DNA of 64,000 nucleotides from Sphingomonas ginsenosidivorax (GTDB lineage Bacteria > Pseudomonadota > Alphaproteobacteria > Sphingomonadales > Sphingomonadaceae). A model generated the notes under the pieces. That model was not told the origin of the DNA. It saw only the letters and a list, made by a program, of their open reading frames with translations, and ran no database searches. Below, in pieces: positions 37,641 through 45,669 of this stretch. Within the stretch, counting starts at the first letter, position 1. Each line of letters opens with the position of its first letter. The translations under genes were made by a program, and so were the position numbers. The stretch lies in NCBI RefSeq assembly GCF_007995065.1, contig NZ_VOQR01000001.1, positions 933,001 through 997,000 of the forward strand, read 5' to 3'.

Positions 37641-38894
37641 ATGGTCAAAGCAACGCTGTCGCCTGCCGTCCCCAAGCCGGATCACGTGCCGGATGCGCTC
37701 GTCTACGACTTCGACTATTACTTCGACCCCGCTCTGCTCGAGAACGCGCACGATCGGATCCTGCAGATCGCTGCGGAGGCGCCGCCGATCTTCTGGTCGC
37801 CGCGACAGGGCGGCAGCTGGTTCATGCGCAGCCACGACGCGACCTACAAGGCGTCGCGCGACACCGATACGTTCAGCAACGGGCCGTTCCCGTTCGAGAT
37901 GATCGCGCACATGAATGCCGGCAAGCCGGACAACCAGAAGGCGTTGATCCCGCTGCCGATCACGATCGACCCGCCGCATCACGCGACCTATCGTGGCCCG
38001 TTGCAGAAGCCGTTCGGGCCAAAGGCGATGCTCGCGCTGAAGGACAATATCCGCGCGCTCGCGATCGAGCTGATCGAAGGCGTCAAGGCGGATGGCAAAT
38101 GCGAGTTCATGACCGCGATCGCCGAACCGCTGCCCGTCACGGTGTTCCTGCAGCTGTTTGGTCTCCCGCTCGAGCGGCAGCGCGTCTATCGCGACCTCGT
38201 CGCGGAGCATATGCACTCGCCGCTCGCGCACGACCCGCAAGAGATCCAGCGTCGCCTGCGCCGGGTCGCCGAGGTCATGCGCGAGACGATCCTCGAGCGG
38301 CAGGCCGAGCCGCGCGACGATATCCTGTCCATGCTGTGGCAATCCGAATTCGACGGTCGGCCGGCCAACCTGCACGATATCGAGAATTATGCGGTGATGC
38401 TGTTCCTGGCCGGGCTCGACACGGTGATGAACGGCATGGGGCTGGGCGTGCGGCATCTGGCGATGCATCCCGAACTGCAGGAACAGCTGCGTGCCGATGT
38501 CTCGCTGATCCCCGAGGCGGCGGAGGAACTGCTGCGCCGCTATACCTTCACCGTGCCGCCACGCTTCGTCGCGCGGGACAGCGAGTTCGAGGGCGTGACG
38601 ATGAAGAAGGGGGAGCGGGCGATGATCTTCCTGCCCGCCGCCGATCTCGATCCGAGCGAATTCAAATCGCCCGAGGACTATAACCTGGCGCGCGAGAACA
38701 AGGTGCATATCGCGTTCGGCACCGGCCCGCATCGTTGCCTGGGCTCGCATCTCGCGCGGATCGAATTGCAGGTCCTGTACGAGGAAATGGTGACTCGCCT
38801 GCCGACCTTCCGGCTTGATCCCGACAAGCCGCTGACATTCCACGGCGGCAACGTCATCGGGCCCAACCAGGTCCATCTGGTATGGGACGTCTGA
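37641..38894 (+). CDS. Cytochrome P450
   Basis: The 417-residue P450 has AGLDTVMNGM in the I helix (so AGLDT instead of the more usual AGxET/DT), EELLRR and the heme loop FGTGPHRCLG with the thiolate at about Cys366. The ATG at 37641 has GGAGA about six bases upstream. The DUF35 protein follows with no gap, which places this P450 at the head of an operon with a thiolase-like aldolase. The second P450 in the window differs clearly in sequence. Substrate unknown. Confidence 0.95.
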   Translation: MVKATLSPAVPKPDHVPDALVYDFDYYFDPALLENAHDRILQIAAEAPPIFWSPRQGGSWFMRSHDATYKASRDTDTFSNGPFPFEMIAHMNAGKPDNQKALIPLPITIDPPHHATYRGPLQKPFGPKAMLALKDNIRALAIELIEGVKADGKCEFMTAIAEPLPVTVFLQLFGLPLERQRVYRDLVAEHMHSPLAHDPQEIQRRLRRVAEVMRETILERQAEPRDDILSMLWQSEFDGRPANLHDIENYAVMLFLAGLDTVMNGMGLGVRHLAMHPELQEQLRADVSLIPEAAEELLRRYTFTVPPRFVARDSEFEGVTMKKGERAMIFLPAADLDPSEFKSPEDYNLARENKVHIAFGTGPHRCLGSHLARIELQVLYEEMVTRLPTFRLDPDKPLTFHGGNVIGPNQVHLVWDV

Positions 38895-39299
38895 ATGGTC
38901 TGGCAGCGCTCCCGCGTCCGCCTCGACAACGATAATCGCGCGTTCTGGACGGGAGGCGCCGACGGCAAGCTGAACATCGCCCGGTGCGGGGATTGCGGCG
39001 GGTTCATACACCCACCGCGGGAGGTCTGCCGGCATTGCCTGTCGGACAAGGTCGCGCCGTTCGCGGTGGCCGGGACCGGCGTGATCGACAGCTACACGGT
39101 GAACCACCAGGCGTGGGCGAAGGACATGCCGGTTCCGTTCGTCATCGCGCGCGTCGCGCTCGACGATGCACCGGGCGTGTATCTGACGACCAACATCGTC
39201 GGGTGCCCGGTCGAGGACGTCGATATCGACGATCGCGTGCGGGTGGTGTTCGAGGAGCAGGACGGGATCTGGTATCCCCTGTTCGAGAAGGTCGCGTGA
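38895..39299 (+). CDS. DUF35 zinc-ribbon OB-fold protein
   Basis: The 134-residue protein has the rubredoxin-like zinc ribbon C-G-D-C...C-R-H-C (near residues 31-49) followed by an OB-fold domain. DUF35 proteins bind acyl-CoA and pair with thiolase-like enzymes; in steroid side-chain degradation a DUF35 domain (ChsH2) together with Ltp2 cleaves a tertiary beta-hydroxyacyl-CoA. It starts directly after the P450 stop and overlaps the thiolase-like gene as GTGA, consistent with a complex. Confidence 0.9.
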   Translation: MVWQRSRVRLDNDNRAFWTGGADGKLNIARCGDCGGFIHPPREVCRHCLSDKVAPFAVAGTGVIDSYTVNHQAWAKDMPVPFVIARVALDDAPGVYLTTNIVGCPVEDVDIDDRVRVVFEEQDGIWYPLFEKVA

Positions 39300-40453
39300 C
39301 CGAGGCGTTCATCACCGGGATCGGCATGTCCGAGGTGGGCGTGCGGCTGGCGCGGTCGCCGCTCGGGCTGACGCTGGATGCGGTGCGCGAAGCGATTGCC
39401 GATGCGGGGCTGACGCTCGACCAGATCGACGGCGTCGCGACCTATCCCGGCAAGATGCAGGCGTTTCTCGGGTTCTCGCCGATCGGAGCGGACGACGTGA
39501 TCGAGGCCTTCGGGCTGACCACGCGCTGGCATGTGGGGGCAGCGGAGACGACCGCGCAGCTGGGCGCGATCGCCGAGGCGGCGGCGGCGGTGAAGGCGGG
39601 CCTCGCCCGGCACGTGATCTGCTTCCGCACGGTCTATGAAGCCGCGGCGATGGCGCGGCCGGACGAATTCCCGCCGATGGAACGACGCAAGGACGTGACC
39701 GGGAATTCGCAATGGGTGTCCCCCTTCGGGGCATTCTCCGCCGCCAACTGGACGGCGCAATTCGCGACACGCCACATGAAGCGATATGGTCTGACGCGCG
39801 AGCAACTCGCGCAGGTCGCGATCAACGATCACGCCAATGCAGCGCTCAACCCGCGCGCGATCGTCAAGCAGCCGCTCAGTCTCGACACGTACATGTCCGC
39901 ACGGATGATCTCGACGCCGTTCTGCCTGTACGATTGCGATCGCTTCACCGATTGCTCGACCGTCGTGATCGTGTCGGCCGGCGACGCGCTGGACGAGGTC
40001 CGGACGATTCCGGTCCGGATCGCCGCGTCGGCAGGGTCGGTCGAGCGGTATTCCTGGGATCAGGCGGAATGGGCCAGCGCCTACCCGACCGGCCGCGATC
40101 TGTGGAAGAACACGGACTACCGCGTCGACGACGTCGATACGGTGCAACTCTATGACGGCTTTTCCTTTCAGCCGATCACCTGGCTGGAAGGGCTCGGGTT
40201 CTGCCCGGTCGGGGAGGGGGGGCGTTTCCTCGAAGGCGGCAAACGTATCGCGCGCGATGGCGACCTGCCGATGAATACCGGCGGCGGGCAGCTCGGCTGG
40301 GGCCGGCTGCACGGCTTCGGCTTCGCGTACGAGGCCGTGGTCCAGCTGCGCGGCGAGGGCGGCGCGCGCCAGATCGGCGGAAATCCGCGCGTGGCGGTGG
40401 CGACTTCGGGCGGGGGGCCGATGGCGGCGGCGTTGCTCCTCGCGAGGGACTGA
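39296..40453 (+). CDS. Thiolase-fold retro-aldolase (Ltp2-like) or lipid-transfer protein
   Basis: The 385-residue protein has a thiolase fold (GIGMSEVGVRL at the start, IVSAGDALDEV, QLYDGFSFQPITWLE and a C-terminal GGGQLGWGRLHGFG). The catalytic Cys motif of true thiolases is not seen; instead a YDCDRF segment and YDGFS are present, as in the Ltp2 aldolase group. With the adjoining DUF35 gene, cleavage of a branched 3-hydroxyacyl-CoA is a good hypothesis. Start GTG 39296 overlaps the previous stop. The DUF2889 gene follows four bases later. Confidence 0.85.
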   Translation: MTEAFITGIGMSEVGVRLARSPLGLTLDAVREAIADAGLTLDQIDGVATYPGKMQAFLGFSPIGADDVIEAFGLTTRWHVGAAETTAQLGAIAEAAAAVKAGLARHVICFRTVYEAAAMARPDEFPPMERRKDVTGNSQWVSPFGAFSAANWTAQFATRHMKRYGLTREQLAQVAINDHANAALNPRAIVKQPLSLDTYMSARMISTPFCLYDCDRFTDCSTVVIVSAGDALDEVRTIPVRIAASAGSVERYSWDQAEWASAYPTGRDLWKNTDYRVDDVDTVQLYDGFSFQPITWLEGLGFCPVGEGGRFLEGGKRIARDGDLPMNTGGGQLGWGRLHGFGFAYEAVVQLRGEGGARQIGGNPRVAVATSGGGPMAAALLLARD

Positions 40454-40457
40454 CGCG

Positions 40458-41141
40458 GTGCGCGGGTTCCACCGCGACGTACTCATCTCTCCCGAACCGG
40501 GTGCGGTCAGTGCGTGGGTGGAGGACGATTATCACCACATGGGCGTCACGTTGCACCATGACGGCGCCTGCATCTCGCGGGTCGAATCGGCGATGGTTCG
40601 CGCGCCCTGGTCGACTTGCCCCGGCGCGGTGGTGCAGCTTGCAAAGACCTTCACCGGCGTCGCACTCGAGGAGGCGGCGCGGCGGGGCGAGAAGACGCTG
40701 AACTGTACACACCTGCACGACATGACCGTCATCGCCGCGGCGCACGCGCATGAGGCGAACGCCATGCGCTATTCCATCACCGTCAGCGACGCGGTGGCGG
40801 GCGAGCGGGTCGCCGCGATCGCGCGCGACGGCGTGCCGCTGCTGCGGCTGGTCGAACAGGATGGCCTGCTGGCGGAACCGGCGGGTAAGACGCTGTTCGA
40901 ACTCGGCGACTGGATCGCGTCGCTCCCCACGCCGATGCGCGAGGCGGCGCGGTTGCTGCGATGGGCTGCGATCATCGCCCATGGCCGCGCGATCCCGCTG
41001 GAACGGCAATCCGATGCGACGCGGATGCCGGCGAACTGTTTCACGTTTCAACCCGGTCGCAAGGACCATGCGATCCGGATCGGACGGATCATGGACTTCT
41101 CGTCGGATCGGACCGGGCCGTTGCACGATCCCCAGGCTTGA
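40458..41141 (+). CDS. DUF2889 family protein
   Basis: The 227-residue protein matches the DUF2889 pattern: an N-terminal FHRDVLISPEPGAVSAWVED and a central CTHLHDMTVIAAAHAHE with several conserved cysteines and histidines. The function of the family is not known; the Cys/His residues could bind metal. The GTG at 40458 follows four bases after the thiolase-like gene, so it is probably part of the same transcript as the P450 and DUF35 genes, which is its main clue. Confidence 0.82.
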   Translation: MRGFHRDVLISPEPGAVSAWVEDDYHHMGVTLHHDGACISRVESAMVRAPWSTCPGAVVQLAKTFTGVALEEAARRGEKTLNCTHLHDMTVIAAAHAHEANAMRYSITVSDAVAGERVAAIARDGVPLLRLVEQDGLLAEPAGKTLFELGDWIASLPTPMREAARLLRWAAIIAHGRAIPLERQSDATRMPANCFTFQPGRKDHAIRIGRIMDFSSDRTGPLHDPQA

Positions 41142-41216
41142 TGCGCGACGGGTCGAGTGCCGGCGGTCGACAGGGGCCGGCAACGATGCCAGCCCCCGAT
41201 TGAGCAAACAGCCGCG

Positions 41217-42113
41217 TCAGTTGTGAACCCGCTCGGGCGCTGCCGAATGGCGGGGGACCATCATCGCGAGCGGCATACGGGACGGGACGGGCGTCGATCG
41301 CGCGCCGGACTCGAACAGCGGCTGGACGTCCGCCAGTACGTCCGGCTCCGGGCAGCAGCAACGCGTCACGGCATCGTTCAGCGTCCGCAGGAGGCTGGCG
41401 GTATCGACCTGTTCGCTGACGTCGTGAACGAAGCCGATCGCGAGCGGCTGGTTCATCGGCTGGATGGGGAACAACACGCAGGCGACCTGCGCGGGGGTTC
41501 CGAACCCGACTCCGCCGGCAATCTGACCATCGACACGACATTGCTGCATATGCGCGGCCATGTCGGCGAAGCTGAACTTGCGTTCGTCGCTCGCCTCGGC
41601 GTTGATACGGCGCAGCATGCTGTCGCGGCGGCCTTGCGGGATCGTCGAGAGGAGGAGGCGGCCAGCCGCGGATTCGGTCAGATGGTCCTTCTGGCCGCCG
41701 CTGATCGCGAACGGGTTGGCGGTACGCAGCGGGCGCTGACCCTCGCGCCAGGAGTAAACCTGGACCCTGAGGCCGACCATGCCGAACACCGCGACGCCGA
41801 GACCGGTCTGCGCGCTGAGCCGATCGATCAACCCGGTCAGGCGACCGTCCCGGACGATGTCGGGCTGCGCGGCGCAACCCAGCATGGCGGCACGCGGGGT
41901 CGGCGAATAGGAACGCGACTGCGGATCCTTGTAGAGCAGGCCGACCTCCACGAGGCTGGAGAGCAATTCCGACGTGCTCGACTGCGGCCGATCGAAGCGA
42001 CGGACGATATCCATCACCGTTGCCTGCGGGTGGGATTCGTCAAAGAACTCAAGCACTTCGATTACCCGCTTGGCAATCTTCGCCTTGTTCGAGCCTTGGG
42101 TCGTTGCAGCCAT
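41217..42113 (-). CDS. IclR-family transcription regulator
   Basis: The 298-residue protein has an N-terminal winged helix (RVIEVLEFFDESHPQ...VRRFDRPQSSTSELLSSLVE) and a C-terminal effector domain. Members control catabolic operons and often use one site per target. It lies convergent to the P450-DUF35 operon and just beyond a 340-base non-coding stretch with a perfect 12-base palindrome (42140-42151), a good place for autoregulation. Which operon it controls is not evident. Confidence 0.9.
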   Translation of the reverse strand: MAATTQGSNKAKIAKRVIEVLEFFDESHPQATVMDIVRRFDRPQSSTSELLSSLVEVGLLYKDPQSRSYSPTPRAAMLGCAAQPDIVRDGRLTGLIDRLSAQTGLGVAVFGMVGLRVQVYSWREGQRPLRTANPFAISGGQKDHLTESAAGRLLLSTIPQGRRDSMLRRINAEASDERKFSFADMAAHMQQCRVDGQIAGGVGFGTPAQVACVLFPIQPMNQPLAIGFVHDVSEQVDTASLLRTLNDAVTRCCCPEPDVLADVQPLFESGARSTPVPSRMPLAMMVPRHSAAPERVHN

Positions 42114-42453
42114 TTCGCTCTCCTATCGTTTTTTTAATGAACAACGTTGTTGGATAAGCGCCGATCATTGTCAATAAACCGAGACTGTCTCCGTTTTTTG
42201 TGCGGTACGGGATTTTAGTCTGCGCAGGTGGGGCCGATGCGCCCGTTTTGGGCGGGAAAACGCCGGAAAACCGTGAGCATCTCGGTTTTGCACCGCAACA
42301 ATCCAGACGAGGCCTGCGAAAAATATTTTTAAGTTTCGTTGGGCCCGAGTGTTGCGATGTAAAACTACGCGCGCGTCGCTCGGCGCGTTGTGCGGCGCGT
42401 CCATGGCCCCGAATCGGGCCAGATTAACGACGGGCCCGTCGATCGTGGCAGGG
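42114..42453. other. Non-coding gap with AT-rich core and inverted repeats
   Basis: This 340-base stretch between the CaiB gene and the IclR gene, both on the minus strand, has no convincing gene. It is AT-richer than its surroundings near 42120-42180 and 42320-42350. I see the palindrome AACAACGTTGTT at 42140-42151, GAGACTGTCTC at 42181-42191 and AAAACCG/CGGTTTT arms at 42267-42273 and 42283-42289. It should carry the IclR promoter and perhaps a terminator of the CaiB transcript. No ATCG-N6-CGAT copy was seen in it. Confidence 0.5.
42140..42151. promoter_or_regulatory. Perfect 12-base palindrome upstream of the IclR gene
   Basis: AACAACGTTGTT lies 26 bases before the IclR start codon on the minus strand. 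The place and symmetry suit binding by the regulator to its own promoter; nothing in the sequence shows that IclR itself is the binder. Confidence 0.4.
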
Positions 42454-43698
42454 TTACGCGATCGCGCCCTTGGCCTTGAGCGCTTCGATCCGGTCCCAGT
42501 CGAGCCCGAGCTCCATCAGCACGAGTTCGGTGTGTTCCGACGCCTGCGGCGCGCGCGTGGTCTCGAGCGGCTTGCCATCGAATTGCACGGGGCCGCGCAC
42601 CAGCCGCAGCGGCGCACCCCGGTCGCCACCCTCGACCTCGACGATCATGTCGTTGGCGATCGCCTGTTCGTCGGTCAGCAGATCCTCGAAGCTTTGGATC
42701 GGCGCCCATTGTCCCTTCATCGTCTTCAGGTGCTGGCGCCAATAGGCAAAGGGCTGCGCGGCGAATGCCTTGACGAGAATGTCGCTGGCCGCGCCGGCGT
42801 TCTCGATGAGCAGCCTGACGTCGGCGAAACGCGGGTCGGCCGCGGCTTCGGGGACGCCGACATGCGCGAACGTATCCGCGATCAGCCCGGTCGGACTGAC
42901 CATGCACAGATTGATCGTGCCGCCGTCCGACGTGCGGAAGTTGCCCATGAACGGATTGCGCGTGGAACCGCCCGAGCTCGGCATCGGATTGCGCGTGACG
43001 ATGCCGGTCTCCATCACCTGCGAGACGAGCGCGCCGGACGCCCACCAGGCCGCGCTCAGCAGCGAGACATCGAGTTCTACGCCTTCGCCGGTCTTCTCGC
43101 GATTGTAGAGCGCGGCGGCGATGCCGCCGGCGATGAACATGCCGCCGATCGAGTCGCCGAACGCGGCGATGCCTTGCGTCAACGGTCCTTCCATCTCGGC
43201 CGGCGTCATCGAATAGGCGACGCCGCTCCGCGACCAGAAACAGGTGCCGTCGAACCCCCCGACCTCGCGCTCGGGCCCCTTGTTGCCGAGCGCCGACCCG
43301 CGTGCGTAGATGATGTCGGGGTTCACCGCCCGGATATGCTCGACGTCGAACTTGTTCTTCTGACGAACCTGCGGAAGATAGTTGGTGAGGAACACGTCGC
43401 AGGTCTTGGCCAGCTCGTAGAGGACGGCCTGTCCTTCCGGCGTGGATACATCGATGCCGACGCTGCGCTTGCCGCGGTTGGGGTGTTCGAACAGGGTGTG
43501 GCGCTGGGGATCGAGCGTAACGCCGCCCATGTTGAGGAAGCCGCGCTGGGTATCGCCCCGCACGGGATGCTCGATCTTGATCACGTCCGCGCCCCAATCG
43601 GCGAGTATGCCGCCGGCGGCGGGCACGAAGGTGAACTGGGCGACTTCAAGTACGCGGACGCCCTTCATCACGTGAGTCATCTTTGGTGCTGCCCCCAT
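42454..43698 (-). CDS. CaiB/BaiF family CoA-transferase
   Basis: The 414-residue class III CoA-transferase has the catalytic aspartate in AFGDSIGG (near Asp182), the opening VRVLEVAQFTFVPAAGGILA and ADVIKIEHP. It moves CoA between acyl groups, so no ATP is needed once a CoA donor exists. ATG codons at 43698, 43680 and 43671 are in frame; the distance of ribosome-site-like sequence does not decide, so the start may be up to nine residues later. It is divergent from an SDR gene, and one repeat in the shared gap faces each gene. Confidence 0.87.
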   Translation of the reverse strand: MGAAPKMTHVMKGVRVLEVAQFTFVPAAGGILADWGADVIKIEHPVRGDTQRGFLNMGGVTLDPQRHTLFEHPNRGKRSVGIDVSTPEGQAVLYELAKTCDVFLTNYLPQVRQKNKFDVEHIRAVNPDIIYARGSALGNKGPEREVGGFDGTCFWSRSGVAYSMTPAEMEGPLTQGIAAFGDSIGGMFIAGGIAAALYNREKTGEGVELDVSLLSAAWWASGALVSQVMETGIVTRNPMPSSGGSTRNPFMGNFRTSDGGTINLCMVSPTGLIADTFAHVGVPEAAADPRFADVRLLIENAGAASDILVKAFAAQPFAYWRQHLKTMKGQWAPIQSFEDLLTDEQAIANDMIVEVEGGDRGAPLRLVRGPVQFDGKPLETTRAPQASEHTELVLMELGLDWDRIEALKAKGAIA

Positions 43699-43755
43699 TC
43701 CTGTACCAAAAGCCTAGCCTTCGGTGATGGGGCGGCAAGGCGAGGGGCATCGGCT

Positions 43756-43769
43756 ATCGCCGCCACGAT
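43756..43769. promoter_or_regulatory. Intergenic inverted repeat ATCG-N6-CGAT, facing the CaiB gene
   Basis: ATCG-CCGCCA-CGAT reads, on the minus strand, ATCGTGGCGGCGAT followed by AG: the same 14 bases as in front of the TonB gene. It is 57 bases before the CaiB start at 43698. Confidence 0.55.
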
Positions 43770-43784
43770 GCGCGATGGGGCGCT

Positions 43785-43798
43785 AACGCCTCGGCGAT
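43785..43798. promoter_or_regulatory. Variant inverted repeat AACG-N6-CGAT, facing the SDR gene
   Basis: AACG-CCTCGG-CGAT followed by AT lies 70 bases before the SDR start at 43869, in the same gap as the copy at 43756 that faces the other way. Confidence 0.5.
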
Positions 43799-43868
43799 AT
43801 TCTGCGACCCCACGTTGATGAAGCCTGCGTGGCTCTCGATAGCCGGGGAACGCTTTGGGAGAGACAGC

Positions 43869-44657
43869 ATGAAGATCGACACGTCGCTATCCGCCATCGT
43901 CACTGGCGGTGCATCGGGTCTCGGCCTCGCTACCGCGACCGCGCTCGCTGCGGCAGGGGTGAAGGTCGCGATCTTCGACATCGCCGAGAATGGTGACGCG
44001 GTCGCGGCCGGCATCGGTGCCAATTTCCACCATGTCGACATCATGTCGGAGGAGAGCGCGCTCGCCGGGTTCGAGAGCGCGCGCTCGGCGAACGGGCAGG
44101 AGCGGATCCTCGTTCACTGCGCGATGGTCGCCAAGGGTGGAAAGACCGTCAGCAGGGACAAGGCGACCGGCGGGTTCAAGCGGCTGTCGACCGAGGACTT
44201 CGCGGTGTCGGCGCAGGGCATCCTCGTGGCGAGCTATCGGATGGCGTCGATCGCCGCACTGGGCATGGCCGCGCTGGAGCCGCTCGAGGACGGCGAGCGC
44301 GGAACGATCATATTGACCTCGAGCGCCGCGGCGCAGGACGGTCAGATCGGGCAGGTATGCTATGGGTCGGGAAAGGCAGGGGTCAACGGCCTTGTCCTGC
44401 CGATGGCGCGGGACCTGATGGATCTCGGGATCCGCGTAAACGCCGTCATGCCGGGCATCTTTGCGACGCCACCGATGTTGCGCTTCAAGGACATGAACCC
44501 TGCGATGTGGGACGGATTGAACGCGTCGGTGCCGTTCCCCAAGCGGCTGGGCAAGCCGGAGGAGTTCGCCAGCCTCGTCATGGAGCTGGTACGAAACACC
44601 TATTTCAACGCGCAGACGATCCGGCTCGACGGCGCCATCCGCATGCCACCGCGCTGA
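43869..44657 (+). CDS. Short-chain dehydrogenase, 17-beta-HSD10-like
   Basis: The 262-residue SDR has TGGASGLGLATA, the HVDIMSEESAL stretch, LTSSAAAQDGQIGQVCYGSGK with Ser, Tyr and Lys in the catalytic positions, and GLVLPMARDL. This pattern is that of the type II 3-hydroxyacyl-CoA dehydrogenase group (17-beta-HSD10). GGGAGA lies about seven bases before the ATG. Its role as 3-hydroxyacyl-CoA dehydrogenase in a CoA-ester pathway is inferred. Confidence 0.87.
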   Translation: MKIDTSLSAIVTGGASGLGLATATALAAAGVKVAIFDIAENGDAVAAGIGANFHHVDIMSEESALAGFESARSANGQERILVHCAMVAKGGKTVSRDKATGGFKRLSTEDFAVSAQGILVASYRMASIAALGMAALEPLEDGERGTIILTSSAAAQDGQIGQVCYGSGKAGVNGLVLPMARDLMDLGIRVNAVMPGIFATPPMLRFKDMNPAMWDGLNASVPFPKRLGKPEEFASLVMELVRNTYFNAQTIRLDGAIRMPPR

Positions 44658-44688
44658 AACAACCGCCGCGGTGATTGCGCGGGCCGCA

Positions 44689-44702
44689 ATCGAGGTTGCG
44701 AT
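44689..44702. promoter_or_regulatory. Intergenic inverted repeat ATCG-N6-CGAT
   Basis: ATCG-AGGTTG-CGAT followed by AA lies 103 bases before the small secreted protein gene and 29 bases before its possible -35 box. Confidence 0.5.
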
Positions 44703-44731
44703 AAACGATGGTGCGTTGCGGCACAGATGTC

Positions 44732-44760
44732 TTGACTCCGGATAATTGATAACCTAGCTT
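44732..44760 (+). promoter_or_regulatory. Possible sigma-70-type promoter of the small secreted protein gene
   Basis: TTGACT at 44732-44737 is followed after 17 bases by TAGCTT (44755-44760), a weak match to the -35 and -10 pattern. The start codon is at 44806. The -10 match is only three to four of six, so this is a suggestion. Confidence 0.3.
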
Positions 44761-44805
44761 AGCATTATTGAATTGCTCAAAGCTCGTCGAACCGGAGTTT
44801 TCGCC

Positions 44806-45093
44806 ATGAACAAGTTTGCGCTGATCCTCGCTGCCGTCGCCCTCACGCCCGCAACTGCCACGTTCGCCACGGAGGCCGTCGAGACCGCGAACGTCGCCAC
44901 GCCGGTCGTCGGCAAGATGCTGTACAGCACGGGCGGCAAGAAGCTCGCGCCGGTGTACAAGCTCGATGCATCGGGCGCGCCGCAGATCCTGCTGGAAGGC
45001 AGAATGATCACGGTTCCGTCGTCGACGCTGAGCGCGGTCGATGGCCGCGTCGAGACCAGCCTGACCAAGAAGGTGCTGATGACGAGCAACTGA
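44806..45093 (+). CDS. Small secreted protein of unknown function
   Basis: The 95-residue product starts with a clear signal peptide, MNKFALILAAVALTPATATF, and the mature part of about 70 residues is neutral to basic with no cysteine. Relatives by look are the small periplasmic proteins with an IVPSSTLSxxDGRVET-like ending, but I do not recognise a family with certainty. GGAG lies eight bases before the ATG. An exact ATCG-N6-CGAT repeat lies 103 bases upstream and a strong terminator immediately downstream, so the gene is a single transcription unit. Function unknown. Confidence 0.72.
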   Translation: MNKFALILAAVALTPATATFATEAVETANVATPVVGKMLYSTGGKKLAPVYKLDASGAPQILLEGRMITVPSSTLSAVDGRVETSLTKKVLMTSN

Positions 45094-45114
45094 TCGCTCG
45101 CCATCTGGCTTGCG

Positions 45115-45152
45115 AAAAGGGCGCCGCGGTCATCGATCGCGGCGCCCTTTTT
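45115..45152 (+). terminator. Rho-independent terminator
   Basis: A perfect 14-base stem (AAAAGGGCGCCGCG at 45115-45128 and its complement at 45138-45151) with a nine-base loop ends in a TTTTT run. It ends the small secreted protein gene. The stem includes A's on the other side, so it may also work for the MarR gene on the minus strand. It is the clearest terminator in the window. Confidence 0.9.
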
Positions 45153-45200
45153 GCATATTGCCGGATGGCATCGCGCGGTCGCTGCGCGGCAGGCTTTACG

Positions 45201-45668
45201 TCACTTCGCAGCGGCCACGTTCGCCGCGAGCTTGTCCAGATACCCCTCCAGCCGTGCGAGATCGTCGGGCTCGAAGCCCGCGAACAACGCTTCCTCATGC
45301 GCTTCGGCAACCGTGCTGATGCGGTCCAGCAGAGCATCGGCCGCGTCGGTCAGATGGATGCAATAGGCGCGACGGTCGTCTTCCTTGGGTTTGCGCACCA
45401 ACATCCCGTCGCTGCACAACCGATCGATCGACCGGCCGACCGACGCTTCCGATATCTCGAGGATCTCGGCGACCTCGCGCTGCGTCACGCCGGGACGGCG
45501 GGCGATCACCGCGACCAGCGTCCATTGCGACCGCGTTATGCCGATCGCCGCGACGCTCTGATCGAAGCGCTTGTGCATCTGCCGTGCGGTGACGGTCAGC
45601 TTGAGCGAGATGCCGCGCTTGCCGCTGGGGAGTTTGACGAGCTGGCCTTGGGTCAGGATGTCGTGCAA
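45201..45668 (-). CDS. MarR-family transcription regulator
   Basis: The 155-residue protein has a MarR winged helix: ITRSQWTLVAVIARRPGVTQ, then REVAEILEISEASVGRSID and the wing KPKEDDRRAYCIHLT. It follows the thiolase gene at once; the TTG at 45668 lies one base after the thiolase stop and no ribosome site is visible. A longer frame from GTG 45707 overlaps the thiolase, giving 168 residues. It is likely cotranscribed with the thiolase and may sense an aromatic acid or acyl-CoA, as others of the family do. Confidence 0.83.
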   Translation of the reverse strand: MHDILTQGQLVKLPSGKRGISLKLTVTARQMHKRFDQSVAAIGITRSQWTLVAVIARRPGVTQREVAEILEISEASVGRSIDRLCSDGMLVRKPKEDDRRAYCIHLTDAADALLDRISTVAEAHEEALFAGFEPDDLARLEGYLDKLAANVAAAK

Positions 45669-45669
45669 A

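Noticed and set aside
41158..41182. TGCCGGC...GCCGGCA stem between the DUF2889 and IclR genes as a terminator
   Set aside because: Arms of seven bases with an 11-base loop and no T run are too weak in such GC-rich DNA to call.
42171..42427. Two small open frames of 75-77 codons on opposite strands in the IclR/CaiB gap
   Set aside because: They overlap each other, have no ribosome site and no recognisable sequence; the stretch reads better as regulatory DNA.
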